From NCBI RefSeq assembly GCF_022402485.1, contig NZ_JAKRSA010000012.1, positions 149,050 through 213,049 of the forward strand: a stretch of 64,000 nucleotides of DNA, given 5' to 3'. Each line of letters starts with the position of its first letter. Positions within the stretch are counted from its first letter, which is position 1. A model generated the notes under the pieces. The model was given only the letters and a program-made list of their open reading frames with translations. It had not been told where the DNA came from and made no database searches. Source of the DNA: Phenylobacterium sp. (GTDB taxonomy: Bacteria; Pseudomonadota; Alphaproteobacteria; Caulobacterales; Caulobacteraceae). Shown one piece after another: positions 45,395 to 54,863 of the stretch. Made by a program: the position numbers and the translations under genes.

Positions 45395-46813
45395 TCAGCG
45401 GCGGGGCACATGGGCCAGGCGCAAGATATTGGCCGCACCGGGCGAACCCATGGGCAGGCCAGCCAGGATCAGGATGCGCCGACCCGGTGCCGCCAGGGCG
45501 AGATCCCGGGCGATCTCGGTGGCGATCTTGGCCAGGGATTCAGAATCGGACGGCTGCGGCACCACGCGGGCCTCCACCCCCCAGCTCAAGGCCAGCCGAC
45601 GGGCCACCGCCACATGCGGTGTAAGGGCCAGAGCCGGCTGAAGGGGCCGCTCACGGGCCAGACGCAGGGCCGTTTGGCCCGTGGTGGTGAAGCTCGCCAG
45701 ACAAACAATGGAGGGGCCTTGAGCCGCCCGGCTGGCGGCCGCCACAAGGGCGTCGGCCTCAGCGTCCTCGATGGGATATTCCGCCGCCATCAGCTCGGGC
45801 CAGCGGGGATCGCGCTCCACCCGACAGATGATGCGATCCATGATCGACACCGCTTCCAGGGGGAAGTCTCCGGCTGCCGTCTCGGCCGAGAGCATCAGGG
45901 CATCAGCGCCCTCATAGACCGCGCCGGCCACATCGGAGGCCTCGGCCCGGGTGGGGGTCGGCGCACTGGTCATGGATTCCAGCATCTGGGTGGCCACGAT
46001 CACCGGCAGCCCTCGGGTGCGGCAGGCGCGGATCAGCGCCTTCTGCACCACCGGCACGTCTTCGGGCGCCAGTTCCACACCCAGGTCGCCCCGGGCCACC
46101 ATCACCCCGTCGCAGAGGTCGAGGATCTCATCCAGCGCATCGAGGGCGGCGGGCTTTTCGATCTTGGCCAAGACAGCGGCCCGACCCTGGACCAGCTGGC
46201 GCAGCTCCGCCATGTCAGCGGCCCGCTGGACAAAGGAGAGCGCCACCCAGTCGACTCCCTGATCCAGGGCAAAGGCCAGGTCTTTGCGGTCCTTCGGGGT
46301 CAGGGCGGGAATCGGGATCGGGTGACCGGGCAGGTTCAGCCCCTTGTGGTTGGACAGGCTGTCGCCCACCACCACCTCGGTATCGGCAAAGTCCTTGCCA
46401 TGGCGCACCACCCGCAGGCGCACCCGACCATCGTCGATCAGGATGTCGGCGCCGACCTTGACCGCCGCCAGGATCTCCGGATGCGGCGCACAGACCCGCG
46501 TCGCATCGCCCAAAGTCGGATCAAGGTCGAGGCGGAAGGCCTGACCCGGCTTGATCTGGACTGGACCCTCCGCAAAGCGACCCAGGCGCAGCTTGGGGCC
46601 CTGCAGATCGGCCAGGACCGCCAGGGGGCGACCGACCGCAGCTTCGGCCGCGCGCACCGTGGCGATGGCCCGGGCGTGGTCCTCATGGGTTCCATGACTG
46701 AAATTGACCCGGAACACGTCGGCACCCGCCCTGGCCAGGGCCTCTACCTGGTCTGGCGTGCGGCTGGCGGGCCCCAGGGTGGCGACGATGCGGGCGCGGC
46801 GGGCTCGGATCAT
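45395..46813 (-). CDS. pyk: Pyruvate kinase
   Basis: 472 aa. Substrate-binding motifs are IVATLGPASRTPDQVEAL, FRVNFSHGTHEDH, ADLQGPKLRLGRF, the catalytic Lys in AVLAKIEKPAALDALDEIL and the Mg/K loop VMVARGDLGVEL. It makes ATP and pyruvate from PEP, the output of the Entner-Doudoroff route in this cluster. The start at 46813 (MIRARRARIV) is set by homology. Convergent with the debranching gene. Confidence 0.96.
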   Translation of the reverse strand: MIRARRARIVATLGPASRTPDQVEALARAGADVFRVNFSHGTHEDHARAIATVRAAEAAVGRPLAVLADLQGPKLRLGRFAEGPVQIKPGQAFRLDLDPTLGDATRVCAPHPEILAAVKVGADILIDDGRVRLRVVRHGKDFADTEVVVGDSLSNHKGLNLPGHPIPIPALTPKDRKDLAFALDQGVDWVALSFVQRAADMAELRQLVQGRAAVLAKIEKPAALDALDEILDLCDGVMVARGDLGVELAPEDVPVVQKALIRACRTRGLPVIVATQMLESMTSAPTPTRAEASDVAGAVYEGADALMLSAETAAGDFPLEAVSIMDRIICRVERDPRWPELMAAEYPIEDAEADALVAAASRAAQGPSIVCLASFTTTGQTALRLARERPLQPALALTPHVAVARRLALSWGVEARVVPQPSDSESLAKIATEIARDLALAAPGRRILILAGLPMGSPGAANILRLAHVPRR

Positions 46814-46962
46814 GGGATCCCCGTTTTTGGCGGTGTGGCCCGGGTGGGGCTGAGAAGGGCGGCGAGTCGCTTCGCGCGGCCAGGACCAGAGCTTAGCAAA
46901 CGGCGCACGCACGCCATCGAGAAAAAGGACGCAGTCATGCGACAGATCCGCTGCGAGGCCCC

Positions 46963-48759
46963 GTGACCCAGACCCTCGACCTCTTTCCCATCGGCAACTG
47001 CGCCGCCAGCGCGCTGATTGACCGGGACGGCCGCTTCGTCTGGGCCTGCGTCCCCCGGGTGGATGGCGATCCGGCCTTCAGCGCCCTGCTCAGTGACCGC
47101 GATCTGAGTGACCCCGAAGGGCATGGCCTGTGGGACATCCAGGCCGAGGGGATGACCCAGATCCATCAGGCCTATCTGCGCAATACCCCGATCCTTCGCA
47201 CCGAGGTGACCACAGGTGACGGGAGCCGACTGGAGATCCTCGACTTTGCCCCGCGCTACCGGCAGTTCGGGCGGATCTACCGGCCCATGGCCCTGATCCG
47301 GCTGGTCCGGCCCCTGTCGGGCGCGCCGCGTATCCGCATCCGCCTGCGCCCGAGCATCAACTGGGGTGAGGCACCGGCCCGACAGACCACCGGCTCCAAC
47401 CACATCCGCTATGTGGGCGGGCCGACGACCCTGCGCCTGACCACCAACGCGCCGGTGAGCCACATCACCGAAGAGCGGCTGTTTCGCCTGGAGGAGCCGA
47501 TCGCCATGTTCCTTGGCCCCGACGAGGGGTTCGACGCCGACATCATGGCCACCACCGCCCGCATGCTCACCGAAACCACCCAATACTGGCGCGAATGGGT
47601 GCGGACCCTGTCGGTGCCCCTGGAATGGCAGGAGGCGGTGATCCGCTCGGCCATCACCCTGAAGCTCTGCGCCTATGAGGAGACCGGGGCCATCGTCGCG
47701 GCCCTGACCACCTCGATCCCCGAACATGCGCAGTCGGGCCGCAATTGGGACTACCGCTACTGCTGGCTGAGGGACGCCTATTATGTGGTTCAGGCCCTTA
47801 ACCGGCTGGGCGCCGCTGACATGCTGGAAAACTATCTGGGCTATCTGCGCAACCTGGTGGCCCAGGCCGGCGGGGGGCCTGTGCAGCCGGTATACGGGGT
47901 GGGGCTGGAGCCTGGCCTGGTCGAGAAGATCGCAGACGCCCTGCCCGGCTATCGCGGCATGGGGCCGGTGCGGATCGGCAATCAGGCCCACGAACACACC
48001 CAGCACGATGTCTATGGTCAGATCATCCTGTCCACCGTGCAGGCCTTCTTCGACGCGCGCCTGCTGCGGCCGGCCACGGTGGAAGATTTCTGCGCCCTGG
48101 AGCCAGTGGGCGAGCGGGCCTACCGCGTCTATGCGAGCCCCGACGCCAGCCTGTGGGAGTTCCGAGGCCGGGCGGCGATCCACACCTATTCGGCGGTGAT
48201 GTGCTGGGCCGCCTGCGACCGCCTGGGCAATGCCGCCCACCAGCTGGGCCTTTCAGACCGCGCCGCCCACTGGAACGCCCGGGCCGATGAAATGCGCGCG
48301 GTGATCGAAGACCGGGCCTTCAATGAAACGCTCGGGCGGTTCGCCGCGACCTTCGACGGGGACGAGCTGGACGCCAGCCTGCTGCAGCTGGTGGACGTCC
48401 GCTTTGTCCCGGCCAGCGACCCGCGCATGGCCGCCACGATCGAAGCCGTTGAAAAAGGCCTGCGCCGGGGGCCCTACATGCTGCGCTATGCCCTGGCCGA
48501 CGACTTCGGCGAGCCCAAGACCGCCTTCAACATCTGTACCTTCTGGCTCATCGAGGCGCTGCACATGTCCGGCCGCAGCGCAGAGGCCCGGGCTCTGTTC
48601 GAGGAAATGCTCACCCGGCGCACGGCGGCTGGCCTGCTGTCGGAGGACATCTCCTTCGACGACGATGAGCTATGGGGCAACTATCCCCAGACCTATTCCC
48701 TGGTCGGGCTGATCAACTGCGCGACGCTGCTCTCCAAGCCCTGGGCGGCGGGGCGCTGA
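46963..48759 (+). CDS. Glycoside hydrolase family 15 protein
   Basis: 598 aa from a GTG with GAGG upstream. The N-terminal beta-sandwich (LDLFPIGNCAASALIDRDGR) and the (alpha/alpha)6-barrel with SGRNWDYRYCWLRDAYYVV and a late GLLSEDISFDDDELWGNY segment match the bacterial GH15 family (glucoamylase or trehalase). There is no signal peptide, so it acts in the cytoplasm. With GT4 and debranching genes next door, trehalose or glycogen turnover is likely. Trehalase or glucan hydrolase specificity cannot be decided. Confidence 0.9.
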   Translation: MTQTLDLFPIGNCAASALIDRDGRFVWACVPRVDGDPAFSALLSDRDLSDPEGHGLWDIQAEGMTQIHQAYLRNTPILRTEVTTGDGSRLEILDFAPRYRQFGRIYRPMALIRLVRPLSGAPRIRIRLRPSINWGEAPARQTTGSNHIRYVGGPTTLRLTTNAPVSHITEERLFRLEEPIAMFLGPDEGFDADIMATTARMLTETTQYWREWVRTLSVPLEWQEAVIRSAITLKLCAYEETGAIVAALTTSIPEHAQSGRNWDYRYCWLRDAYYVVQALNRLGAADMLENYLGYLRNLVAQAGGGPVQPVYGVGLEPGLVEKIADALPGYRGMGPVRIGNQAHEHTQHDVYGQIILSTVQAFFDARLLRPATVEDFCALEPVGERAYRVYASPDASLWEFRGRAAIHTYSAVMCWAACDRLGNAAHQLGLSDRAAHWNARADEMRAVIEDRAFNETLGRFAATFDGDELDASLLQLVDVRFVPASDPRMAATIEAVEKGLRRGPYMLRYALADDFGEPKTAFNICTFWLIEALHMSGRSAEARALFEEMLTRRTAAGLLSEDISFDDDELWGNYPQTYSLVGLINCATLLSKPWAAGR

Positions 48760-48781
48760 GGCCGCGCGGATCCATGGAACC

Positions 48782-50230
48782 TTAGGCCGGCGGCGGCGGG
48801 GTGAACCCTCGGACGTTCTCGTCAATGGCCTGGGCCAGGGACAGGAGCCGCGCATCACCTCCATGCGGGCCAATCAGCTGGGCCCCCACCGGCAGGCCAT
48901 CTGCGGCGATCCCGGCCGGCAGGGTGGTGGCCGGCAGCAGACAGGCCGTGGCCAAGGCGATCCAGCCCAGCATGGTGATATAGGGCGCGCCCTGCCCATC
49001 GGAGAACTTCAGCCGTCGGGAGAGGAAGGATCCGTGGCTGTGGGGGAAGGCGGTCCCTGGGGATACTGGTGCCAGGATGGCGTCATAGCCCTCGAAGACG
49101 GCCTCCATCTCCCGGCGCAGGCGGGCGCGGATGGCGTCGGCGGCCAGCCAGTCCCGATGCCGGGCGGTATAGGCCATCACCGTCCCGGCCCAGGAGAACG
49201 GGCCAGCCCCCCTGCCCCGGGCGATCCTGGCAAGGGGCCGCATCATCTCCATCCGCCGGATCTGGCTGGCCGGCATGTCCGCGCCGATGATGGAGCCCAG
49301 TAGCAGCAGGTAGGACTCCAGCAGGGTCTCCACATCCACTGGCGGGGAGATCACCTCCACCGTCGCCCCGGCGGCGGCGAGCTCGCCGGCATAGGCGGTG
49401 AGCACGGCGGCCACCTGCGGGTCGAGGGGCAGGCCCGGTGCCTCCAGCCAAAGACCGATCCGCGCCTTATGGAGATCAGCCGGCGGCGCCTTGGGGGAGA
49501 CCCCGCCATCGGCGATCACCGACAGCAGCAGTCGCAGGTCCCGGGCCGAGCGGGCCAGGGGGCCAATGACATTAAGGTCCGGCTCCTGCCAGGACCCAGG
49601 GCTGGGGGGGACATGGCCGTGCTGGGGGGCCAGGCCCCAGGTGGGCTTGTGTGAAAACACCCCGCAGAAATGAGCCGGCACCCGCAAGGACCCGCCGATG
49701 TCCGAGCCAATCTCCAGGGCTGTGACGCCTGCCGCCAGGGCCGCCGCCGCGCCGCCCGACGAGCCCCCCGGTGTGCGGCTCCCATCCCAGGGATTGTTGG
49801 TGGTCCCATAGAGGCGGTTGAAGCTCTGCCAGTCCCCGGCCATCACCGGCACATTGGTCTTGCCCCAGATCACCGCCCCCGCTCGCCTGGCCTGGGCGAC
49901 CACGACGGAGTCCTCGGCCTGACGGCGGCGCAGGGCCTCCAGCCCCGCAGACGCCGGCATGCCGGCCACGTCCAGGGTGTCCTTGATGGTCATGGGCAGG
50001 CCCGCCAGGGGACCTAGCGCCCCGCCCCGGGCCCGGATGTCGTCTATGGCCTTGGCCCGTTCCAGGGCCCGTTCCAGATCAGCCGTCACCACGGCGTTCA
50101 GCCGGCGATGGGTCTGTTCGTGGCGGGCAAGCGTCAGCTTCAGAAGCTCCACCGCCGTAACCCGGCCAGAGGCCAAAAGAGCCAGCTGGCCCGAGGCGTC
50201 CAGGGCCAGGATATCCAGATCTGGGTTCAC
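48782..50230 (-). CDS. Amidase-signature hydrolase
   Basis: 482 aa with the Ser-cisSer-Lys triad of the amidase-signature family: Lys in [15 protein letters not shown], cis-Ser in [16 protein letters not shown] and nucleophile in [19 protein letters not shown]. It would hydrolyse an amide bond; substrates range over small amides and acyl ureas and are not predictable here. It overlaps dapB by 4 nt on the same strand, an uncommon partner. Confidence 0.9.
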   Translation of the reverse strand: MNPDLDILALDASGQLALLASGRVTAVELLKLTLARHEQTHRRLNAVVTADLERALERAKAIDDIRARGGALGPLAGLPMTIKDTLDVAGMPASAGLEALRRRQAEDSVVVAQARRAGAVIWGKTNVPVMAGDWQSFNRLYGTTNNPWDGSRTPGGSSGGAAAALAAGVTALEIGSDIGGSLRVPAHFCGVFSHKPTWGLAPQHGHVPPSPGSWQEPDLNVIGPLARSARDLRLLLSVIADGGVSPKAPPADLHKARIGLWLEAPGLPLDPQVAAVLTAYAGELAAAGATVEVISPPVDVETLLESYLLLLGSIIGADMPASQIRRMEMMRPLARIARGRGAGPFSWAGTVMAYTARHRDWLAADAIRARLRREMEAVFEGYDAILAPVSPGTAFPHSHGSFLSRRLKFSDGQGAPYITMLGWIALATACLLPATTLPAGIAADGLPVGAQLIGPHGGDARLLSLAQAIDENVRGFTPPPPA

Positions 50231-51036
50231 AGGCGCCCCCTCAGGCCCAGCACGTCCTGCATGTCATAGGCGCCGGGCGGCTGGCGCACAGCCCAGAGGC
50301 CGGCCTCCACCGCGCCCCTGGCAAACAGGCTGCGGTCCCTTGCCGAATGGGAAAGCGTCAGAATCTCGTCATCCGCGGCGAAGACCACCGCGTGCTCGCC
50401 GATGATCCCGCCGCCGCGCATCACCGAATAGCCGATCTCGCCCGTGGGCCGCGCGCCGGTGATCCCGTCCCGGGCGGCCCGGGCCACGGTCTCCAGGGCC
50501 ACGCCGCGTCCTTCGGCGGCGGCCTGGGCCAGCATGATCGCCGTGCCGGATGGCGCGTCGACCTTGCGCCGGTGGTGAGCCTCGAACACCTCGATGTCGT
50601 AGTCCGACGCCGCCAGGGCCCGCGCGGCCTGCTCCACCAGCCCTAGCAGCATGTTCACGCCCAGGGAGAAGTTGCCGGCCCGAACGATGGGGATGGACCT
50701 CGCCGCCTGGTCGATCACCGCGACCTGCGCCGCGTCAAAGCCGGTGGAGCCGATCACGAGCGCAATATCGCCCCTCGCCGCGCACACCTGGGCGAGCTCC
50801 ATCGAGGCCTGGGGGGTCGAAAAGTCCACCACCACCTGGGCAGCGGCCAAGGCGCTGGCTCGATCCACCAGCCGGGGATCGTCGGCGCCCGGCCGATCGA
50901 AACAGGCGAAGACGCCGGCGTCGGACCGCGCCTCCAGCACCGACACCACGGCCTGGCCCATCCGGCCAAGGGCGCCTGAGACAGCGAAACGAACAGGTGC
51001 GGTCAGGACGGTCTCTCCGGGGCTCACGCGACGCAA
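50227..51036 (-). CDS. dapB: 4-hydroxy-tetrahydrodipicolinate reductase
   Basis: 269 aa; the NAD(P)H-dependent step toward diaminopimelate and lysine. Rossmann start [15 protein letters not shown], then [21 protein letters not shown] and the catalytic loop [15 protein letters not shown]. The frame opens with a TTG at 51036; an internal GTG at 51027 is equally plausible, so the true start is uncertain. The proposed overlap with the amidase (50227-50230) implies co-translation. Confidence 0.94.
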   Translation of the reverse strand: MRRVSPGETVLTAPVRFAVSGALGRMGQAVVSVLEARSDAGVFACFDRPGADDPRLVDRASALAAAQVVVDFSTPQASMELAQVCAARGDIALVIGSTGFDAAQVAVIDQAARSIPIVRAGNFSLGVNMLLGLVEQAARALAASDYDIEVFEAHHRRKVDAPSGTAIMLAQAAAEGRGVALETVARAARDGITGARPTGEIGYSVMRGGGIIGEHAVVFAADDEILTLSHSARDRSLFARGAVEAGLWAVRQPPGAYDMQDVLGLRGRL

Positions 51037-51138
51037 GGCAGCGAATGTCGCCCCTGGGCGTGTGGGGTCAAGGGCGGAGCTTGCGCGGGGGCTGTTCTCG
51101 GCGCCGTCACCGGCGGAGGCCCGACTGACGCCCCGGGC

Positions 51139-51405
51139 TCAATAGTGATAGCGGCATTGGGCGATTTCGAGCTGCTGGGCGGCGCCTGCACCGCTCACCC
51201 GGTAGACGAGCCGGTCCTCCAGGGTGATCCGGCGGGACCACCAGCCTTTCAATTCCCCGCGAAGGGGCTCGGGCTTGCCGGTGCCCTGGAACGGCGTGCG
51301 CAGGCACTCCTTGATCAGGCCGTTCAGTCGCGCCAGCACATTGGCGTCGGTCTCCTGCCAGTGGAGATAGTCGTCCCAGGCCTGGTCGGCGAAGACCAGC
51401 CTCAC
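51139..51405 (-). CDS. yoeB: YoeB-family toxin
   Basis: 88-aa RelE-superfamily ribonuclease toxin. It starts LVFADQAWDDYLHWQETD and carries LINGLIKECLR-like helices (ARLNGLIKECLRTPFQGTGK), PLRGELKGWWSRRITLEDRLVYRV with the catalytic Glu/Arg, and the C-terminal His-Tyr (CRYHY) typical of YoeB. It cleaves mRNA on the ribosome when freed. The gene overlaps its antitoxin by 4 nt (ATGA). Confidence 0.92.
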   Translation of the reverse strand: MRLVFADQAWDDYLHWQETDANVLARLNGLIKECLRTPFQGTGKPEPLRGELKGWWSRRITLEDRLVYRVSGAGAAQQLEIAQCRYHY

Positions 51406-51656
51406 GGTTCAATAAGCTGCCGCTCCGAGCCAGCGCCCGCATCGAGCTGGGCGATCGCATCGGTAAGGCGCTGGGCGTTGGCCGGCCGGGAGACCAGATG
51501 CAGGGTCTCCTCCATGGCGTTCCAGTCGGCCAGCGACACCATCACCACGGCCTCGCCACGGGTGCGGGTCACCACCACCGGCGCCCGATCGGCGACGACC
51601 TTGTCCATCACCTTCTTCAGGTTCGCGCGGGTGTCAGAATAGGTGATCACATCCAT
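51402..51656 (-). CDS. yefM: YefM/Phd-family antitoxin
   Basis: 84 aa. The N-terminal Phd/YefM DNA-binding fold is MDVITYSDTRANLKKVMDKV, followed by APVVVTRTRGEAVVMVSLAD and a charged toxin-binding tail. The start at 51656 has AGGAG in front; the longer frame upstream is spurious. It represses its own operon and neutralises YoeB. The operator dyad lies at 51680-51697. Confidence 0.92.
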   Translation of the reverse strand: MDVITYSDTRANLKKVMDKVVADRAPVVVTRTRGEAVVMVSLADWNAMEETLHLVSRPANAQRLTDAIAQLDAGAGSERQLIEP

Positions 51657-51679
51657 CGGTCGTCTCCTGCCCTTCAATA

Positions 51680-51697
51680 TGTACGAAGTATCGTACA
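51680..51697. promoter_or_regulatory. YefM-type autoregulatory operator
   Basis: TGTACGA and TCGTACA are perfect 7-bp arms around AGTA, 24 nt upstream of the antitoxin start. The arms contain the TGTAC/GTACA core found in operators of this antitoxin family. Confidence 0.65.
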
Positions 51698-51791
51698 ATA
51701 CAAGGTGGTGGAGGGCGCAAAGAGAGGGTTGAGGCGGCGCCGGCATTGCACCCGAAATAGCTATTGGACCGCCCCCAGACGACAGGATTTG

Positions 51792-52094
51792 CTAGACGCC
51801 CTCGAACAGGACGCCAAGGGCACCCCTCACGGCATAGGCTTCATCCTCGGTGAGCATGCGCAGGGGGTGATGGCCTAGCTCGGAAAGAGGAATGGCGGCC
51901 ATCTGCAGCGGCAGCAGCATGACCTTCTGCCCCTCAACCTCAAAGATGGGCGTCAGTCGCCTCGGCTGGGAGCCCTTGGGGTCAATCGACGGGATCAGCG
52001 GCACAACCACGCGTGTGTTTGTAGGGCTGAGCAGGTCCGACTGGACGTCGACAACCAAAACGCCACTGGGAAGCCGGTAAACTCCGTGCTTCAT
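51792..52094 (-). CDS. ccdB: CcdB-family toxin
   Basis: 100-aa gyrase-poison-type toxin: VYRLPSGVLVVDVQSDLLSPTNTRVVVPLI, PIFEVEGQKVMLLPLQMAAIP and a C-terminal LGVLFEGV. The last residues (usually WxI in F-plasmid CcdB, critical for gyrase) read FEGV here, so gyrase poisoning should be treated as unproven. It overlaps ccdA by one base. Confidence 0.88.
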   Translation of the reverse strand: MKHGVYRLPSGVLVVDVQSDLLSPTNTRVVVPLIPSIDPKGSQPRRLTPIFEVEGQKVMLLPLQMAAIPLSELGHHPLRMLTEDEAYAVRGALGVLFEGV

Positions 52095-52333
52095 CAGAAC
52101 TGCCGGTACTCGGCCAACAACAGGCCATCCTGCTCCACCTTGGCGTTGTACCAGTCAAAGAATGGGCGATTTTCGGCCTGCCAGCGTCGCGCCCGTTCTG
52201 CTGCGACAGCCGCCTCCAAACCACTCTCACAGGCCCGCGACAGGTTCAGGCCAAGGGCCTTGGCTTCCTCGACCAAGGCGCCTGGAAGCGTAAGGTTCAG
52301 TCGCTGACGACCCGGTGAATGCGCGTTTTCCAT
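52094..52333 (-). CDS. ccdA: CcdA-family antitoxin
   Basis: 79 aa from the ATG at 52333 (81 aa from an ATG two codons earlier). An N-terminal ribbon-helix-helix (RLNLTLPGALVEEAKALGLN) dimerises on DNA and a C-terminal WYNAKVEQDGLLLAEYRQF tail binds the toxin. A TAGATT -10 element ends about seven bases before the second ATG, which would make the transcript nearly leaderless. Confidence 0.88.
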   Translation of the reverse strand: MENAHSPGRQRLNLTLPGALVEEAKALGLNLSRACESGLEAAVAAERARRWQAENRPFFDWYNAKVEQDGLLLAEYRQF

Positions 52334-52351
52334 GCGCATAATCTACGCGCA
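52333..52351. promoter_or_regulatory. Possible ccdA operator at the start codon
   Basis: TGCGC and GCGCA arms enclose ATAATCTAC, directly over the ccdA start region and its likely -10 element (TAGATT on the minus strand). A CcdA/CcdB complex bound here would shut off the operon. Confidence 0.4.
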
Positions 52352-52482
52352 CGCTACAGCCTTTCCTAGCCCCCCCGCAATTCCTATCGCCCCGCAGGAG
52401 TCTTGCGGTTGTGGCGGGGGGGCGGGGTATGTAGGTTGCGCCCCTCTTCCATCACCAGTGTCTGCAAGGACCGTCCGCGCTC

Positions 52483-54771
52483 ATGAGCGACGCCGAGAAA
52501 CGCACCTTCACCGACGAGGAAGCCCTGAGCTTCCACCGTCTGCCCACCCCTGGGAAAATCGCCATCGTGCCGACCAAGCCGATGGCCACGCAGCGGGACC
52601 TCTCGCTGGCCTATTCCCCTGGCGTGGCCGTACCGGTGCTGGCGATCGCCGAGGATCCGGACAAGGCCTATGACTACACCTCCAAGGGCAACCTGGTGGC
52701 GGTCATCTCCAATGGCACCGCCATCCTGGGGCTGGGCAATCTGGGCGCGCTGGCGTCCAAGCCGGTGATGGAGGGCAAGAGCGTGCTCTTCAAGCGCTTT
52801 GCCGACGTGGACTCCATCGATGTGGAGGTGTCGGCCACCGACGCCGACGAGATCATCACGGTGATCAAGAACATCGGTGTCACCTATGGCGGCATCAATC
52901 TGGAGGACATCAAGTCCCCCGAGTGCTTCCGCATTGAGACCGAGCTTCAGGAGCTGCTCGACATCCCGGTGTTCCATGACGACCAGCATGGCACGGCGAT
53001 CATCTCGGCGGCGGGGCTGATCAACGCCTGCAAGATCACCGGCCGGTCGCTCGCCGATGTGAAGGTGGTGCTGTGCGGCGCGGGTGCTGCGGGCATCGCC
53101 TCCCTGGAACTCATGAAGGCCATGGGGGTGCAGCATCAGAACTGCATCGCCGTGGACAATACCGGCGTCATCTATCGCGGCCGGTCGGAGGGCATGAACC
53201 AGTGGAAGTCCGCCCATGCGGTGGACACCGACAAGCGCACCCTGGCCGAGGCCCTGGTGGGCGCCGACTGCTTCCTCGGCCTGTCGGTCAAGGGGGCGGT
53301 GACCCCGGAGATGGTGGCCTCCATGGCGCCCAATCCGATCATCTTCGCCATGGCCAATCCCGATCCGGAGATTACGCCCGAGGAGGTCCATGCGGTGCGC
53401 AAGGACGCCATCATGGCGACGGGCCGCAGTGACTATCCCAACCAGGTCAATAACGTCCTGGGCTTCCCCTACATCTTCCGCGGCGCCCTGGACGTGCGGG
53501 CGCGCCGGGTGAACATGGAGATGAAGATCGCCTGCGCCAAAGCCCTGGCGGCCCTGGCCGAGGAGGACGTCCCCGACGAGGTGGCTGCGGCCTATCACGG
53601 GGCCCAGCTGAAGTTTGGCCCGCAATACATCATCCCCAGCCCCTTCGATCCCCGGCTGATCTCCTACATCCCGCCCTTCGTGGCCCAGGCGGCCATGGAC
53701 TCCGGCGTGGCCCGCAAGCCCATCGAGGACATGGACGCCTATCGCGCCCAGCTGGCCCAGCGCCTCGACCCCACCGCGGCCTTCCTGCAGAAGCTGCAAG
53801 GATCGGTCATGGCCGGGCCGAAGAAGAAGGTGGTGTTCGCCGAGGGCGAGGAGCCCAGCGTGATCCGCGCGGCCTACGCCTTCCAGACCGCCGGTCTTGG
53901 GGAAGCGATCCTGGTGGGCCGCGAGGAGCTGGTGGCCGAGAACATGCTCGCCGTGGGCCTCAACCCCGACGATGCGGGCCTGAAGGTGATCAACGCCCGG
54001 GTGTCGGAGCACAATCCGGAATTCGCCGACTTCCTCTATGCCCGTCTGCAGCGCCAGGGCTATCTGATGCGCGACGTGCAGCGGCTGGTGAATCAGGACC
54101 GCAACACCTTTGCCGCCTGCATGGTGGCGCTGGGCCACGCCGACGGCATGGTGACCGGGGTGACCCGCTCCTACGACCAGGTGCTGGACGAGGTCCTGCG
54201 GGTCATTGATCCGGCCCCGGCCGGCCGGGTGATGGGCATGTCGGTGCTGCTGGGCAAGGGCCACACCCTGTTCATCGCCGACAGCAATGTCACCGAAATG
54301 CCCGAGGCCGAGGACCTAGTGGAGATCGCGCTGGAGGCCGCCCAGGCTGTGAAGGCGCTGGGCTACACCCCGCGCCTGGCCTTCATGTCCTACTCCACCT
54401 TCGGCAACCCCATGGGCGACCGCTCAGAGAAGGTGCGCGACGCCGTGTCCATGCTCGACGAGATGGAGCTGGACTTCGAGTATGAGGGCGAGATGCCCCC
54501 GTCCCTGGCCCTGGAGCCCGAGCGTCGGGGCAATTTCCCGTTCATGCGGCTGACCGGCCCGGCCAATGTGCTGATCATGCCGGCCATCCACTCGGCCTAT
54601 ATCTCCACCCAGCTGGTGCAGGCCTTTGGCGGCGCCACGCTCGTGGGCCCCATTCTGCTGGGCCTCGAAAAGTCGGTGCAGATTGCGCCCCTGTCCTCCT
54701 CGGTGACCCGCATCCTGCAGCTGGCCACCCTGGCCGCCTACGACCTGCGCCAGACCGAGGCCCCGCGCTGA
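52483..54771 (+). CDS. maeB: NADP-dependent malic enzyme with phosphotransacetylase-like domain
   Basis: 762-aa MaeB-type fusion. The malic-enzyme part (residues 1-430) has the Tyr-Lys/Asp motifs: [34 protein letters not shown] and [13 protein letters not shown] (Rossmann). The C-terminal PTA-like domain ([19 protein letters not shown] onwards) is usually regulatory, sensing acetyl-CoA. It decarboxylates malate to pyruvate. No neighbouring gene is co-directional within an operon distance. Confidence 0.96.
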   Translation: MSDAEKRTFTDEEALSFHRLPTPGKIAIVPTKPMATQRDLSLAYSPGVAVPVLAIAEDPDKAYDYTSKGNLVAVISNGTAILGLGNLGALASKPVMEGKSVLFKRFADVDSIDVEVSATDADEIITVIKNIGVTYGGINLEDIKSPECFRIETELQELLDIPVFHDDQHGTAIISAAGLINACKITGRSLADVKVVLCGAGAAGIASLELMKAMGVQHQNCIAVDNTGVIYRGRSEGMNQWKSAHAVDTDKRTLAEALVGADCFLGLSVKGAVTPEMVASMAPNPIIFAMANPDPEITPEEVHAVRKDAIMATGRSDYPNQVNNVLGFPYIFRGALDVRARRVNMEMKIACAKALAALAEEDVPDEVAAAYHGAQLKFGPQYIIPSPFDPRLISYIPPFVAQAAMDSGVARKPIEDMDAYRAQLAQRLDPTAAFLQKLQGSVMAGPKKKVVFAEGEEPSVIRAAYAFQTAGLGEAILVGREELVAENMLAVGLNPDDAGLKVINARVSEHNPEFADFLYARLQRQGYLMRDVQRLVNQDRNTFAACMVALGHADGMVTGVTRSYDQVLDEVLRVIDPAPAGRVMGMSVLLGKGHTLFIADSNVTEMPEAEDLVEIALEAAQAVKALGYTPRLAFMSYSTFGNPMGDRSEKVRDAVSMLDEMELDFEYEGEMPPSLALEPERRGNFPFMRLTGPANVLIMPAIHSAYISTQLVQAFGGATLVGPILLGLEKSVQIAPLSSSVTRILQLATLAAYDLRQTEAPR

Positions 54772-54863
54772 TGAACACCGGCGCCCGCCAGCACACCTGA
54801 CGGATCGCGCGCCTTCGGGGCGGCGGGCGATCCGCCGTCCGCCCCCCCGAAGGAGTCCGCGCC

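Noticed and set aside
45410..46966. 518-codon frame antisense to pyk
   Set aside because: Shadow of pyruvate kinase without any domain.
52384..54264. 626-codon frame antisense to maeB
   Set aside because: Its His/Asp/Gly/Leu-rich composition mirrors maeB; no start signal.
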